From: an uncultured Eubacteriales bacterium
GTDB lineage: Bacteria; Bacillota; Clostridia; Oscillospirales; Oscillospiraceae
DNA length: 40,551 nucleotides
Direction of reading: 5' to 3'
Assembly (NCBI GenBank): GCA_900544405.1
Contig: UQVA01000016.1
Span: 1 to 40,551, forward strand
This document shows, piece by piece, positions 33,994-40,551 of the stretch. The position numbers and the translations under genes are program-made. The notes below the pieces were generated by a model, which was not told where the DNA came from, ran no database searches, and saw only the letters and a list, made by a program, of their open reading frames with translations. Within the stretch, counting starts at the first letter, position 1. Each line of letters opens with the position of its first letter.

Positions 33994-35127
33994 TCAGTTT
34001 CCTTTCCGCAAATTTTCCGCCTGGGCCTTGTAAAGGTCCGCCTTGGATTCCTCGGTGATGTCCTGCAGGGAAATGTCGTTCCATTCGATCTCCACCCGGT
34101 CGTCCAGGCCCTCCAGGGCCAGATAGGTCCGGCAAATTTTCCGCACCGTCGGCTCCACGCATCGCCGCAAGGCCCACAGCTCGCTGGTAAGAATGTCCGC
34201 CTGCTGGGTGCTCATCCGCTCGGTGGTGCTCCAGTTCAGGCCCAGCAGGAAGGGCGGCAGGCCGGTTTTCGCCACCAGCTGCTCTAGAATTTGCCGCACC
34301 GGCACCTGGGAATCCAGAATGGGCGCTTCGCCGCCGATGACCTTGATCTCCACATCGCCTACGGCCACGAAATCCCGCACCGTGCCGTTTTTCCCGTCCT
34401 CCATGGCCCGGGACCATTCCTCGGCCATTTCGGCCCCCCGCTGCCGGACCGCCGCCGCATCCAGGCCGTCGTCATTTTTGCACACCACGCTGTACCGGAC
34501 GTTCCCGGCCCGCTCCCAGTTGCTGCCCATGGCGGTGTAAATCTTCATCAGAATGTCCGCCAGGAACGGCATCCCCCTGAACAGGCTCACCCCGTAGGGA
34601 TGCTCCGGTTCCGGCCGCCATGTCGTAAACAGCAGCAGCTCCTGGTAAGGCAGCGGCTCCACCCGGCCGCTCTCTCCCGGCGCACACAGCCGCAGGTCCA
34701 GGGGCGTTTCCCCCTCCTGAATCTCCACGCTCCGCACGTCTCCCCAGCAGACCGCCCGGAGATGCCCATTGTGGACCACCAGTTCCCCCACGGCCCGGCC
34801 GTAGGTCAGAAGGCTGTCCACATAGCAGCTCAGGAAGCTGTCCACGCCAATCTGAGCGTGACCGGTAGGCACAGTTTTCAGGAAATCCTCCAATTTCCCC
34901 TGGGCCGCCTTATCCGGGCATCGGACGCTGAATCCGCCGCTGAGCCGCACCAGCTTCCCGATGGCCGCATCCAGCACCGGGATGGCCTCCCGAATTTCGT
35001 GATAGATTTGTTCCTCCCCGCCGCCCAGGGGCACATACCCCCGCAGATTGCTGAAGGGATGCTCCTTCCGCCGCAGCTGGCAGGCCACCGCCCCCACCGC
35101 CGGGGCGGCCTTTTTCTTCCATTTCAT
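33994..35127 (-). CDS. Phage portal protein (phage head module)
   Basis: A 377-residue portal of PBSX/SPP1-like type, the ring through which DNA enters the head. Marks are an N-terminal clip (YHEIREAIPVLDAAIGKLVRLSGG), VDSLLTYGRAVGELVVHNG, LLLFTTWRPEPEHPYGVSLFRG and TGLPPFLLGLNWSTTERMSTQQAD in the crown/wing part. AGGAGG precedes it, 13 bases after terminase. No truncation is seen. Confidence 0.85.
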   Translation of the reverse strand: MKWKKKAAPAVGAVACQLRRKEHPFSNLRGYVPLGGGEEQIYHEIREAIPVLDAAIGKLVRLSGGFSVRCPDKAAQGKLEDFLKTVPTGHAQIGVDSFLSCYVDSLLTYGRAVGELVVHNGHLRAVCWGDVRSVEIQEGETPLDLRLCAPGESGRVEPLPYQELLLFTTWRPEPEHPYGVSLFRGMPFLADILMKIYTAMGSNWERAGNVRYSVVCKNDDGLDAAAVRQRGAEMAEEWSRAMEDGKNGTVRDFVAVGDVEIKVIGGEAPILDSQVPVRQILEQLVAKTGLPPFLLGLNWSTTERMSTQQADILTSELWALRRCVEPTVRKICRTYLALEGLDDRVEIEWNDISLQDITEESKADLYKAQAENLRKGN

Positions 35128-35140
35128 CCGCTCTTCCTCC

Positions 35141-36400
35141 TTACATTCGTTTTCGGCTCACCGCATGGGCGGCGAACCCGCCCCGCTCCCGGCTGCCCAG
35201 CACCGTGGCCGCAAAGTAGCGCATATCGTCCATGGCGTGGTCATTTTCCTTCTTCACCCGGTCCTTCCCGCCGCCGGACAGGTCCCAGACGTACTCGTCC
35301 ATCTCCCGCAGGCAGTCGGCGCAGGTACCGCAGATGCGCATTTTCCCGGTTTTCAGAGCGTCCGCCGTGATCCGGATGCCGGAAAGCACATCGTTGTCCG
35401 CCTTGCGGACCCGGAGGCCCCTCCGGCGCAGGGTCTCCTGAAAGCTGGCGGCGCTGGGGTCCACGATGACCGCCCGAATTTCCCGCCCTCCGGCCAGATT
35501 TTCCAGAGCGTCGGCGTATTCCTCGTCGGTAAGCTGCCGGTTTTCCCGCCGGGAGCTGAAATAGAACTCTTGCACCCGGTACCAGGTCTCTCCAAACCGT
35601 CCCCACAGCCCCATGGACGTGGGATTCACCGTACCGTAGTCGCAGGAAATGTACCATTCCGCCCCTTCACCCTCGGGGACCTCCGCCACCATGTCCGCCG
35701 TGAAGAAGTCGTAGACCCGCCCCTCCGCCTGGACCCATTCGCCCAGAATGTAGCGCCGGTAGAATACCCCGGAGTAAAGTCGCCGGTACCGCTCCCGGAT
35801 GGCCGGGGTCAGAGAGGGGTTGTCCTCCATGGTGAAGTGGAGCCGCAGGCAGTTCCTCGACCCGGCCTTTTGGACCCATTCCCGGTAAAACCAGTGATTG
35901 GGACCCGCCGGATTGCAGTTGAACCAGAGCCTGCTCCCCGCCACGCTGCACCGGGCGCAGGCCTGCTCCACAAAGGACCGGGGCATCAGCGCCGCCTCGT
36001 CCAGCAGCACCCCCGCAAAGGTGATGCCCTGAATGAGGCTTGCGGAGCTTTCATCCCGGCCGCCGAAGATGTAGAACCGGTTCTCCCGTCCCCGCATGGT
36101 CACGGTCAGCAGATTTTCCGTCCGCTTTTCCTTCCAGCTGACCCCCAGTTCCTCCAATTTCGGCAGCACCTCCGCCAGCACGTTCCGCCGCAGCGCCGCA
36201 ATGGTCTTTCCGCAGATGCCGAACCGCTCCTCCCGGAAGCAGCTCATGGCCCACAGGAAAAAGCTCACCCCCATGGCCATGGTCTTGCCGGACCGGACCG
36301 CCCCGTCGCAAAGAATGGCGTCGTACTTGGCGTTGGGATTTCCCGGTGCCCACCAGGTCAGCACCTGCTTTTGCTTCGTGGAAAATTCCGAAAAGCCCAT
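35141..36400 (-). CDS. Large terminase subunit (PBSX/Terminase_3 type)
   Basis: A 419-residue DNA-packaging motor. The ATPase domain has Walker A GAVRSGKT (33-40), Walker B VLLDEAAL (Asp134-Glu135) and a coupling region. The RNase-H-like nuclease domain keeps its acidic residues at Asp254 (CDYGT), Asp314 (IVDPSAASF) and the Asp387/Asp391 pair (NDHAMDDMRYF). All catalytic positions I can see are intact. Its ATG directly follows the stop of the small subunit, whose end carries GGAGGAGGGG. Confidence 0.93.
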   Translation of the reverse strand: MGFSEFSTKQKQVLTWWAPGNPNAKYDAILCDGAVRSGKTMAMGVSFFLWAMSCFREERFGICGKTIAALRRNVLAEVLPKLEELGVSWKEKRTENLLTVTMRGRENRFYIFGGRDESSASLIQGITFAGVLLDEAALMPRSFVEQACARCSVAGSRLWFNCNPAGPNHWFYREWVQKAGSRNCLRLHFTMEDNPSLTPAIRERYRRLYSGVFYRRYILGEWVQAEGRVYDFFTADMVAEVPEGEGAEWYISCDYGTVNPTSMGLWGRFGETWYRVQEFYFSSRRENRQLTDEEYADALENLAGGREIRAVIVDPSAASFQETLRRRGLRVRKADNDVLSGIRITADALKTGKMRICGTCADCLREMDEYVWDLSGGGKDRVKKENDHAMDDMRYFAATVLGSRERGGFAAHAVSRKRM

Positions 36401-36709
36401 TTACCCCTCCTCCCGGTTCAGCGCCCGCAGGAATTCCTCCATACCCTCGCCGCCTTCCTCGGTCAGCGCCGTGAGCATTTCCAGCGCCTTCAGCCGGTCC
36501 AGCAGCTTCACCTCCACGGCGCCCTTTTCGCTGCGCTTCACCTCGCTCAGCAGACTCAGGTCCAGCTTCCCGGCATCGGCTCCCGGGTCCAGCACCAGCG
36601 TGGCGCAGTCGTTGGCCCTGCCGTAGGCCAGCTCCGCCAGCTTTCTCGCCACATCCGCACGGGTCAGTTTTCCCGCCCGGATGCGCTGCTTTAAGGTCGT
36701 TTCCTTCAT
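36401..36709 (-). CDS. Probable small terminase subunit
   Basis: A 102-residue helical protein: an N-terminal HTH-like part (LKQRIRAGKLTRADVARKLAELAYG), then an acidic-charged stretch ending in EEFLRALNREE. This order fits small subunits that select the DNA to be packaged. The ATG at 36709 has GGGAGGGG; an upstream in-frame ATG lies within a terminator stem and is not credible. It is the first gene of the module, 28 bases after that terminator. Confidence 0.65.
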   Translation of the reverse strand: MKETTLKQRIRAGKLTRADVARKLAELAYGRANDCATLVLDPGADAGKLDLSLLSEVKRSEKGAVEVKLLDRLKALEMLTALTEEGGEGMEEFLRALNREEG

Positions 36710-36737
36710 AGCCCCCCTCCCTTTCGCCCGTAGCCAT

Positions 36738-36775
36738 AAAAAAACGGGAAGTTGCACGCTTTCATGCAACTTCCC
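36738..36775 (-). terminator. Strong terminator between the ABC operon and the phage head module
   Basis: GGGAAGTTGCA (36746-36756) pairs with TGCAACTTCCC (36765-36775), 8-base loop, followed on the minus strand by GTTTTTTT (A-run at 36738-36744 on the plus strand). It ends the operon at 36793 and lies just before the first module gene. Confidence 0.92.
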
Positions 36776-36792
36776 AAAATTTTCTGAAATTT

Positions 36793-37497
36793 TTATCCTT
36801 TTCCCACCCCAAAGGCCGCTAAAATCGCCTGATTCTGTTCATTCAGCGCCTGAGCGATCTCCTCCGTGGCCGCAAATTGGGGGTATCCCGCAAATTCCCG
36901 GAATTCCGCCGTCCGCATTCCCTTGGGCAGCGCCTCGACCTTTGTCCCGTCCGCCGGGATCAGGCCCGAACTGAAGCTGACCGGGAAATTCTTCGTTTTT
37001 GTCTTTTCGTTCAAAGGATTTTCTTCCAGACAGATCAGATACTGCTTCCCCGGCTCCATCAGATTGGTGGTACTCCGCAGGGTAATGACCCCGCTCATTT
37101 CCTCCAGACAGTAATACCGCCAGATCATGCAGTTTTCCCCGGCGGTGATGCCCGTGCCTTGCAGCACCCGGTCCACCGTCACTTCCTGCCCCGTGGTCCC
37201 ATCCGTCACGTCCAGCTTTTCCCCGGCAGTGGCCAGCACCACCAGAGCGCATTCCTTGGCCTGTTGGATGGTCGATTCCGTCCCGTTCCGAATGCCCGTG
37301 GCATAGTTGGGGATGTAACTCATATCCGGGCTGGGGTCTCCCGTGGCCCATTCCATGCGGACCTGCTTGTCCATCAGGTCCGACACGCTCCTGACCTCCG
37401 CCAGCCCGCAGTCCGGGGCCGTCCGCACCAGGACAAACGCTGCCAGCAAGGAAATGAGAAAAATCCCCAGCACCATCCAGTAAAAATACTTTTTCAT
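36793..37497 (-). CDS. Signal-anchored extracellular protein, last gene of the LanFEG-like operon
   Basis: A 234-residue protein with an N-terminal hydrophobic anchor (~6-27) and an extracellular domain of ~200 residues (VVLATAGEKLDVTDG, VTVDRVLQGTGI, GVITLRSTTNLMEPGKQYLICLE). The last patterns resemble a small beta-sandwich of the kind found in secreted Firmicutes proteins. Function is unknown. The start overlaps the ATPase stop (ATGA), so it belongs to the ABC operon and could be an accessory or immunity-type protein. Confidence 0.75.
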   Translation of the reverse strand: MKKYFYWMVLGIFLISLLAAFVLVRTAPDCGLAEVRSVSDLMDKQVRMEWATGDPSPDMSYIPNYATGIRNGTESTIQQAKECALVVLATAGEKLDVTDGTTGQEVTVDRVLQGTGITAGENCMIWRYYCLEEMSGVITLRSTTNLMEPGKQYLICLEENPLNEKTKTKNFPVSFSSGLIPADGTKVEALPKGMRTAEFREFAGYPQFAATEEIAQALNEQNQAILAAFGVGKG

Positions 37498-38120
37498 ACC
37501 CTGTCCTCCAACCGTCCCCGGTCCATCCGGTAGACCTTGCAGCACAGGTCGTGAATATCGGCGCTGATGTGGCTGGCCAGCAGCACCACCGCTCCCCGAT
37601 CCGCCTCCTGCCGCATGATCTCGTGGGTCAGCGCCACGCCTTCGGCGTCGATGGCATTGGTGGGTTCGTCCAGCAGCAGTACCTGGGGCTTTTCCATAAT
37701 GGCCTGGGCCAGCAGCAGCCGCTGCTTCATGCCCAGCGAGTATTTCCGGTAGGTCCGCCGGTCCTTGGGGTCCAACCCCACCCGTTCCATGGCCTCCGCC
37801 TGGGCGTTTTTGTCCGCAATGCGCAGAATGGACGCAAACAGGCCCAGATTTTCCATGCCCGTCAGGTCCGGGTACAGCGCCGTGTTCTCGATCATCACGC
37901 CCAGCACCGGCTTTGCGGTTTTCCGGTCCTGGCCGTCAAAGGTGACGGTCCCCCGGTCCGGCCGCACCAGGCCGCAGACGGTCCGCATGAGCATGGTCTT
38001 CCCCGAACCGTTCTCGCCCATCAGGCCGTAAATGTTCCCGCCTTCCAGGGTCAGCGATACATCGTCCAGCACCTTGGCCCCCCGAAGGGTCTTGCTTATG
38101 TGCGAAATTTCCACTTTCAT
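37494..38120 (-). CDS. ABC transporter ATP-binding protein (BcrA/LanF-like)
   Basis: A 208-residue ATPase. It has Walker A GENGSGKTM, the signature YSLGMKQRLLLAQA with LGMKQ instead of LSGGQ, typical of the bacitracin/lantibiotic self-protection subfamily, and Walker B LLLDEPTNAID. It works with the two membrane genes just upstream (3-base gap). The substrate is unknown. Confidence 0.93.
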   Translation of the reverse strand: MKVEISHISKTLRGAKVLDDVSLTLEGGNIYGLMGENGSGKTMLMRTVCGLVRPDRGTVTFDGQDRKTAKPVLGVMIENTALYPDLTGMENLGLFASILRIADKNAQAEAMERVGLDPKDRRTYRKYSLGMKQRLLLAQAIMEKPQVLLLDEPTNAIDAEGVALTHEIMRQEADRGAVVLLASHISADIHDLCCKVYRMDRGRLEDRV

Positions 38121-38123
38121 GGC

Positions 38124-38861
38124 TTATCCGTCTCCTTCCGCTGCGAAAATATCTCTCCTGCAAAAGAACCGGCCTGCCTCGGCCACCACTGCCGCCGCTT
38201 CCAGCAGCAGAATGCCGGTTTTTTTCAGGAATATCCGCTGCTCGACGAAGCATTCTCCGGGGAATCCCGCCGGGTCCCATTCCAATATCCTGGGGTCCTG
38301 CCCGGCCCCCGTAGCCAGGGCTGACAGCAAGATCAGCGCCAGCGCCCCGCCGACAATACCCACGGCGGCGCCCATGCCGCCGCACAACCGGCTGCACAGC
38401 ATTCCGAAGAGCCACGTCACCAGGCTCATCAGGCACCAGACCCGTGCCGCCGCAGGCCAGAACCGCCCGTCGTCGGGCAGGGTGGTCCGGGTCAGGGCCA
38501 CGGCTCCCTGACAGGCCAGATACACGCCGCAGTAGGCCGCCGCCCAACCCAGCATAGTCAATGCCTGACCGGCATACCATTTCCGCCGGTCCGCCATCCG
38601 GGAAAACCGGTACACGGCCCCGGTCCGCTGTTGGGCCGCCACGCTGTCCCCGTAGAAGATCAGGAACAGCATCAGCACCAGCGTATTTTCCATGGCCAGG
38701 ATCATGGCCGACCGGAATTCCCCTGTCTGCCGGGATACGAATGCGTTGATCAGCATATCCGCAGGGGTAACTTTTCCGGGTTCCCCGAAAATGAGCAGCA
38801 TATTTTGAAAAAAGGCGACCCCCACCGGCAGAAGCAGGGGCCGCAGCCTTCGGCCGTTCAT
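38124..38861 (-). CDS. ABC-2-like membrane subunit (second)
   Basis: A 245-residue polytopic protein with about six hydrophobic helices (LLLPVGVAFFQNMLLIF, MILAMENTLVLMLFLIFYG, AVGIVGGALALILLSALATG). It resembles the LanE/LanG or ABC-2 permease pattern. The ATG at 38861 overlaps the previous stop by 4 bases; the longer frame is not used. Confidence 0.8.
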   Translation of the reverse strand: MNGRRLRPLLLPVGVAFFQNMLLIFGEPGKVTPADMLINAFVSRQTGEFRSAMILAMENTLVLMLFLIFYGDSVAAQQRTGAVYRFSRMADRRKWYAGQALTMLGWAAAYCGVYLACQGAVALTRTTLPDDGRFWPAAARVWCLMSLVTWLFGMLCSRLCGGMGAAVGIVGGALALILLSALATGAGQDPRILEWDPAGFPGECFVEQRIFLKKTGILLLEAAAVVAEAGRFFCRRDIFAAEGDG

Positions 38862-39733
38862 CCCTGCACCGCCCGGAATCCGTTCCGAATCCCCAGCGTC
38901 GTGCATCCGATGGTCACTGCCGCCAATATTCCGCACACGACGGCAACATATACCCCGCTCAGGGACCCAATTCCGAAGGGAGCCAGATAGTCCATCCAGT
39001 AGGGATTCACGAAAACGCTGTTTGCAGCAATGGCTTTATCCCACAAAATGGTCCGCAGTCGCAGCGACCCATATACGATGATATACAGCGGCAGGAACAG
39101 GGCAATGCGGGAGTTGCTCATGCACAGAGAAAGGGCGCTGATGGTACAACCGCACAAAAATGCGAAGCCGCTGTTAATGATTATGTAAGCCAGTTCAAAC
39201 AAAAACGGATGGTCCAGATACAACCCATACAAGGGGGTCTCCGGGGCGCAGGACCGATACATCTGATTGGTTCCAAGCAGCTGCCGAATGAAATTGATTC
39301 CAAAATATTCCTGCAACTGCACATTATGATTCACCGGATAGATGACGTAGCTGACCAGCAGCTCGGCCAGCAGTGCTCCGCCAATGACCATCATGCTGCC
39401 CAGTCCCGCCACGACCACTTTGCTGACCATGAACCGCCCATAGCTTCCACGGGACACAGCCGGAACCACAATTTGGTCTTTTTTCTCCCCGATAAAGGAG
39501 GTCGCAAAGGGGAGAACCACCAAAAACGGCCATAAAGCGCTGAAAACGCTCCACCCAAAACTCAACCCATTTCCAGTGTACCATTCTCCGGCAGAGAGAA
39601 TGCGGGAGGCGTCCATTCCGTGACTGCTCCAGGCACCCCGCAGGAGGTTCCCGCAGATCACCAGCATGGCCAGAAGCACCGCCGCCCGGAATTCTCTGCA
39701 CCGCAGCATTCTCCGAAACTGAAACCGAAACAT
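38858..39733 (-). CDS. ABC-2-like membrane subunit (first)
   Basis: A 291-residue polytopic protein with an N-terminal cytoplasmic arm and six helices (AAVLLAMLVICGNLL, FSALWPFLVVLPFATSFIG, GLGSMMVIGGALLAEL and others), plus a large extracellular loop (~130-170). It pairs with the following membrane subunit. The ATG at 39733 has GGGAGGT 8 bases upstream; a GTG at 39742 overlaps that site and is less likely. Confidence 0.8.
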   Translation of the reverse strand: MFRFQFRRMLRCREFRAAVLLAMLVICGNLLRGAWSSHGMDASRILSAGEWYTGNGLSFGWSVFSALWPFLVVLPFATSFIGEKKDQIVVPAVSRGSYGRFMVSKVVVAGLGSMMVIGGALLAELLVSYVIYPVNHNVQLQEYFGINFIRQLLGTNQMYRSCAPETPLYGLYLDHPFLFELAYIIINSGFAFLCGCTISALSLCMSNSRIALFLPLYIIVYGSLRLRTILWDKAIAANSVFVNPYWMDYLAPFGIGSLSGVYVAVVCGILAAVTIGCTTLGIRNGFRAVQG

Positions 39734-39763
39734 CTTGAACACCTCCCGAATCCTATGTCAGAA

Positions 39764-40165
39764 TCAGTGAATAATCCAGTATCCGCTTACTTGACAATCC
39801 AGGCTGGGGTCATTACCCATCATGTAGAGAATCAAGTACCGGGAAGAACCACGATTGCTGTCCGGAATGGTGAGCGTTGTATATGTATTGATGGTGACTC
39901 GCCGTGCTTGCCCGTCGTAAGCGGCTTTAGCCCACACCCTTGTGTAGTCACTCGGGTCACCGTTAGCTTTGTAGATGTTCGAGACATATACAGTCGCTGT
40001 TTCGGAATCCGTCTCCGTAAAACCAGCCGCTACGTTGGAATAGGTATTGCTGTCTACGTACTTACGGTTAAAGACTACCTCCGTACCCAGAACCGACACT
40101 GCCATCGAGGCCATCAAGACAACAAGGCAGAGGGTCAATACGACAGTTCTTAACTTTGTTTTCAT
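39764..40165 (-). CDS. Small secreted protein heading the LanFEG-like operon
   Basis: A 133-residue protein with a clear signal peptide (VVLTLCLVVLMASMAVSVLG) and a mature part of ~105 residues rich in Thr/Ser/Tyr/Asn and beta strands (SETATVYVSNIYKANGD, RRVTINTYTTLTI, SGYWIIH). It has no Cys pair for a lantibiotic and no Gly-Gly leader. It resembles small exported proteins of the DUF2712 kind that accompany ABC transporters, but I am unsure. AT content is higher than in the neighbours. AAGGAGG lies before the ATG and it is the first gene of the operon. Confidence 0.75.
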   Translation of the reverse strand: MKTKLRTVVLTLCLVVLMASMAVSVLGTEVVFNRKYVDSNTYSNVAAGFTETDSETATVYVSNIYKANGDPSDYTRVWAKAAYDGQARRVTINTYTTLTIPDSNRGSSRYLILYMMGNDPSLDCQVSGYWIIH

Positions 40166-40260
40166 TGAAAATTCCTCCTTATATTTTGGGGTTCAAATAA
40201 AATTCTGTGGCAGCTGTCCCGCCGGTCCGTTTACTGAGGCATCGGATTCAGTCCCTTCTT

Positions 40261-40320
40261 AGCTGTTCTTGACAGCTTTCTTTCTGCCTTTACTGTAATC
40301 CGTTTTTTGAATACTGTCAA
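40261..40320 (-). promoter_or_regulatory. Promoter and operator-like dyad of the LanFEG-like operon
   Basis: On the minus strand TTGACA (40315-40320), 17 bases, TACAGT (40292-40297). Just downstream, near +10 to +25, lies the dyad AGCTGT-TCTTG-ACAGCT (40261-40277), in the place of a repressor site. The leader to the start codon is ~120 bases. Confidence 0.6.
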
Positions 40321-40424
40321 TGATTTTGTGCTATTTCAGGTGTAGAATATTTCCGGCATATTTTGTGCATCCTGTCTAAATTTTCTGCCTTTTAGAAAAC
40401 CCTCCCCATCCGGAACGCACCCCC

Positions 40425-40551
40425 GGCGTGGCATTGTAGGGGCGTGGGCATGCCCCGCCCGCAGGAATTTCATACGCCGAACCGGCGAGGCGTAAGGCTC
40501 CCCTGTGTAGGGGGAGCTGTCATGGGCCATTGCCCATGACTGAGGGGGTGT
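40425..40551. repeat. Dispersed intergenic repeat, right-edge copy
   Basis: TTGTAGGGGCG then GGGCATGCCC..., a CGCC..GGCG block, CTCCCCTGTGTAGGGGGAG and CATGGGCCATTGCCCATG with ACTGAGGGGGTG. The last two hairpins match the first block of the 20.3-kb copy. It runs off the window edge. 40,321-40,424 holds no feature I can support. Confidence 0.55.

Noticed and set aside
30290..36792. Attachment-site direct repeats flanking the phage head module.
   Set aside because: I compared both borders by eye and saw only unrelated terminator hairpins; no shared repeat or integrase was found.
1..40551. tRNA, rRNA or riboswitch genes.
   Set aside because: No cloverleaf, rRNA core sequence or known riboswitch pattern was recognised on either strand; short ncRNAs cannot be excluded by eye.

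Overview
The window looks like chromosome from a high-GC, gut-type Clostridia (Oscillospiraceae/Ruminococcaceae-like). The evidence is the roughly 58-60% GC coding sequence, sigma-A promoters of TTGACA/TATAAT type, strong AGGAGG ribosome sites, the sporulation genes yabP-yabQ next to divIC and yabR, a Noc/ParB protein, a sortase-type cell-wall anchor, and G/C-rich dispersed repeats of a kind common in gut Firmicutes. The species assignment is inference. No rRNA, tRNA, CRISPR array, integrase or transposase was seen.

Left part (1-10.8 kb). An ArsR-type regulator (minus) is divergent from a giant cell-wall-anchored subtilase. The subtilase is split by a single in-frame amber codon (3091-3093) between its catalytic Asp/His and its catalytic Ser. 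Next come a pseudouridine catabolism operon (psuK-psuG) and a membrane-anchored methyltransferase, each with a good promoter and terminator.

Middle (10.8-26.9 kb, nearly all minus strand). A MacAB-like ABC operon has two different adaptor subunits, one carrying a long Pro/Thr-rich insertion. A galactose-type mglB-mglA-mglC import operon follows. Then comes an operon that begins with a TetM-like ribosomal GTPase fused to a C-terminal YacP/Rae1-type NYN nuclease and continues into a PsiE-like membrane protein, yabP, yabQ, divIC and yabR. In Bacillus the yabP-yabQ-divIC-yabR block follows the ribosome quality-control gene rqcP, so the position of the fusion is suggestive. Small genes follow: a lipoprotein, a two-helix membrane protein, an XRE-type regulator and a Cys4 mini-protein.

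Right part (26.9-40.5 kb, minus strand). There is a sugar-nucleotidyltransferase-like gene, then noc, a tail-anchored acidic protein and gluQ. A compact 6.4-kb phage head module follows: small and large terminase, portal, prohead protease, decoration-like protein, major capsid, and three connector/neck-type genes. Every reading frame is open and most are translationally coupled, yet no tail, lysis, replication, repressor or integrase gene is present. It is enclosed by two terminators with no room for an obvious promoter. Last is a LanFEG-like ABC operon headed by a small secreted protein. The head-only module and the GTPase-nuclease fusion are the strongest candidates for an undescribed system.
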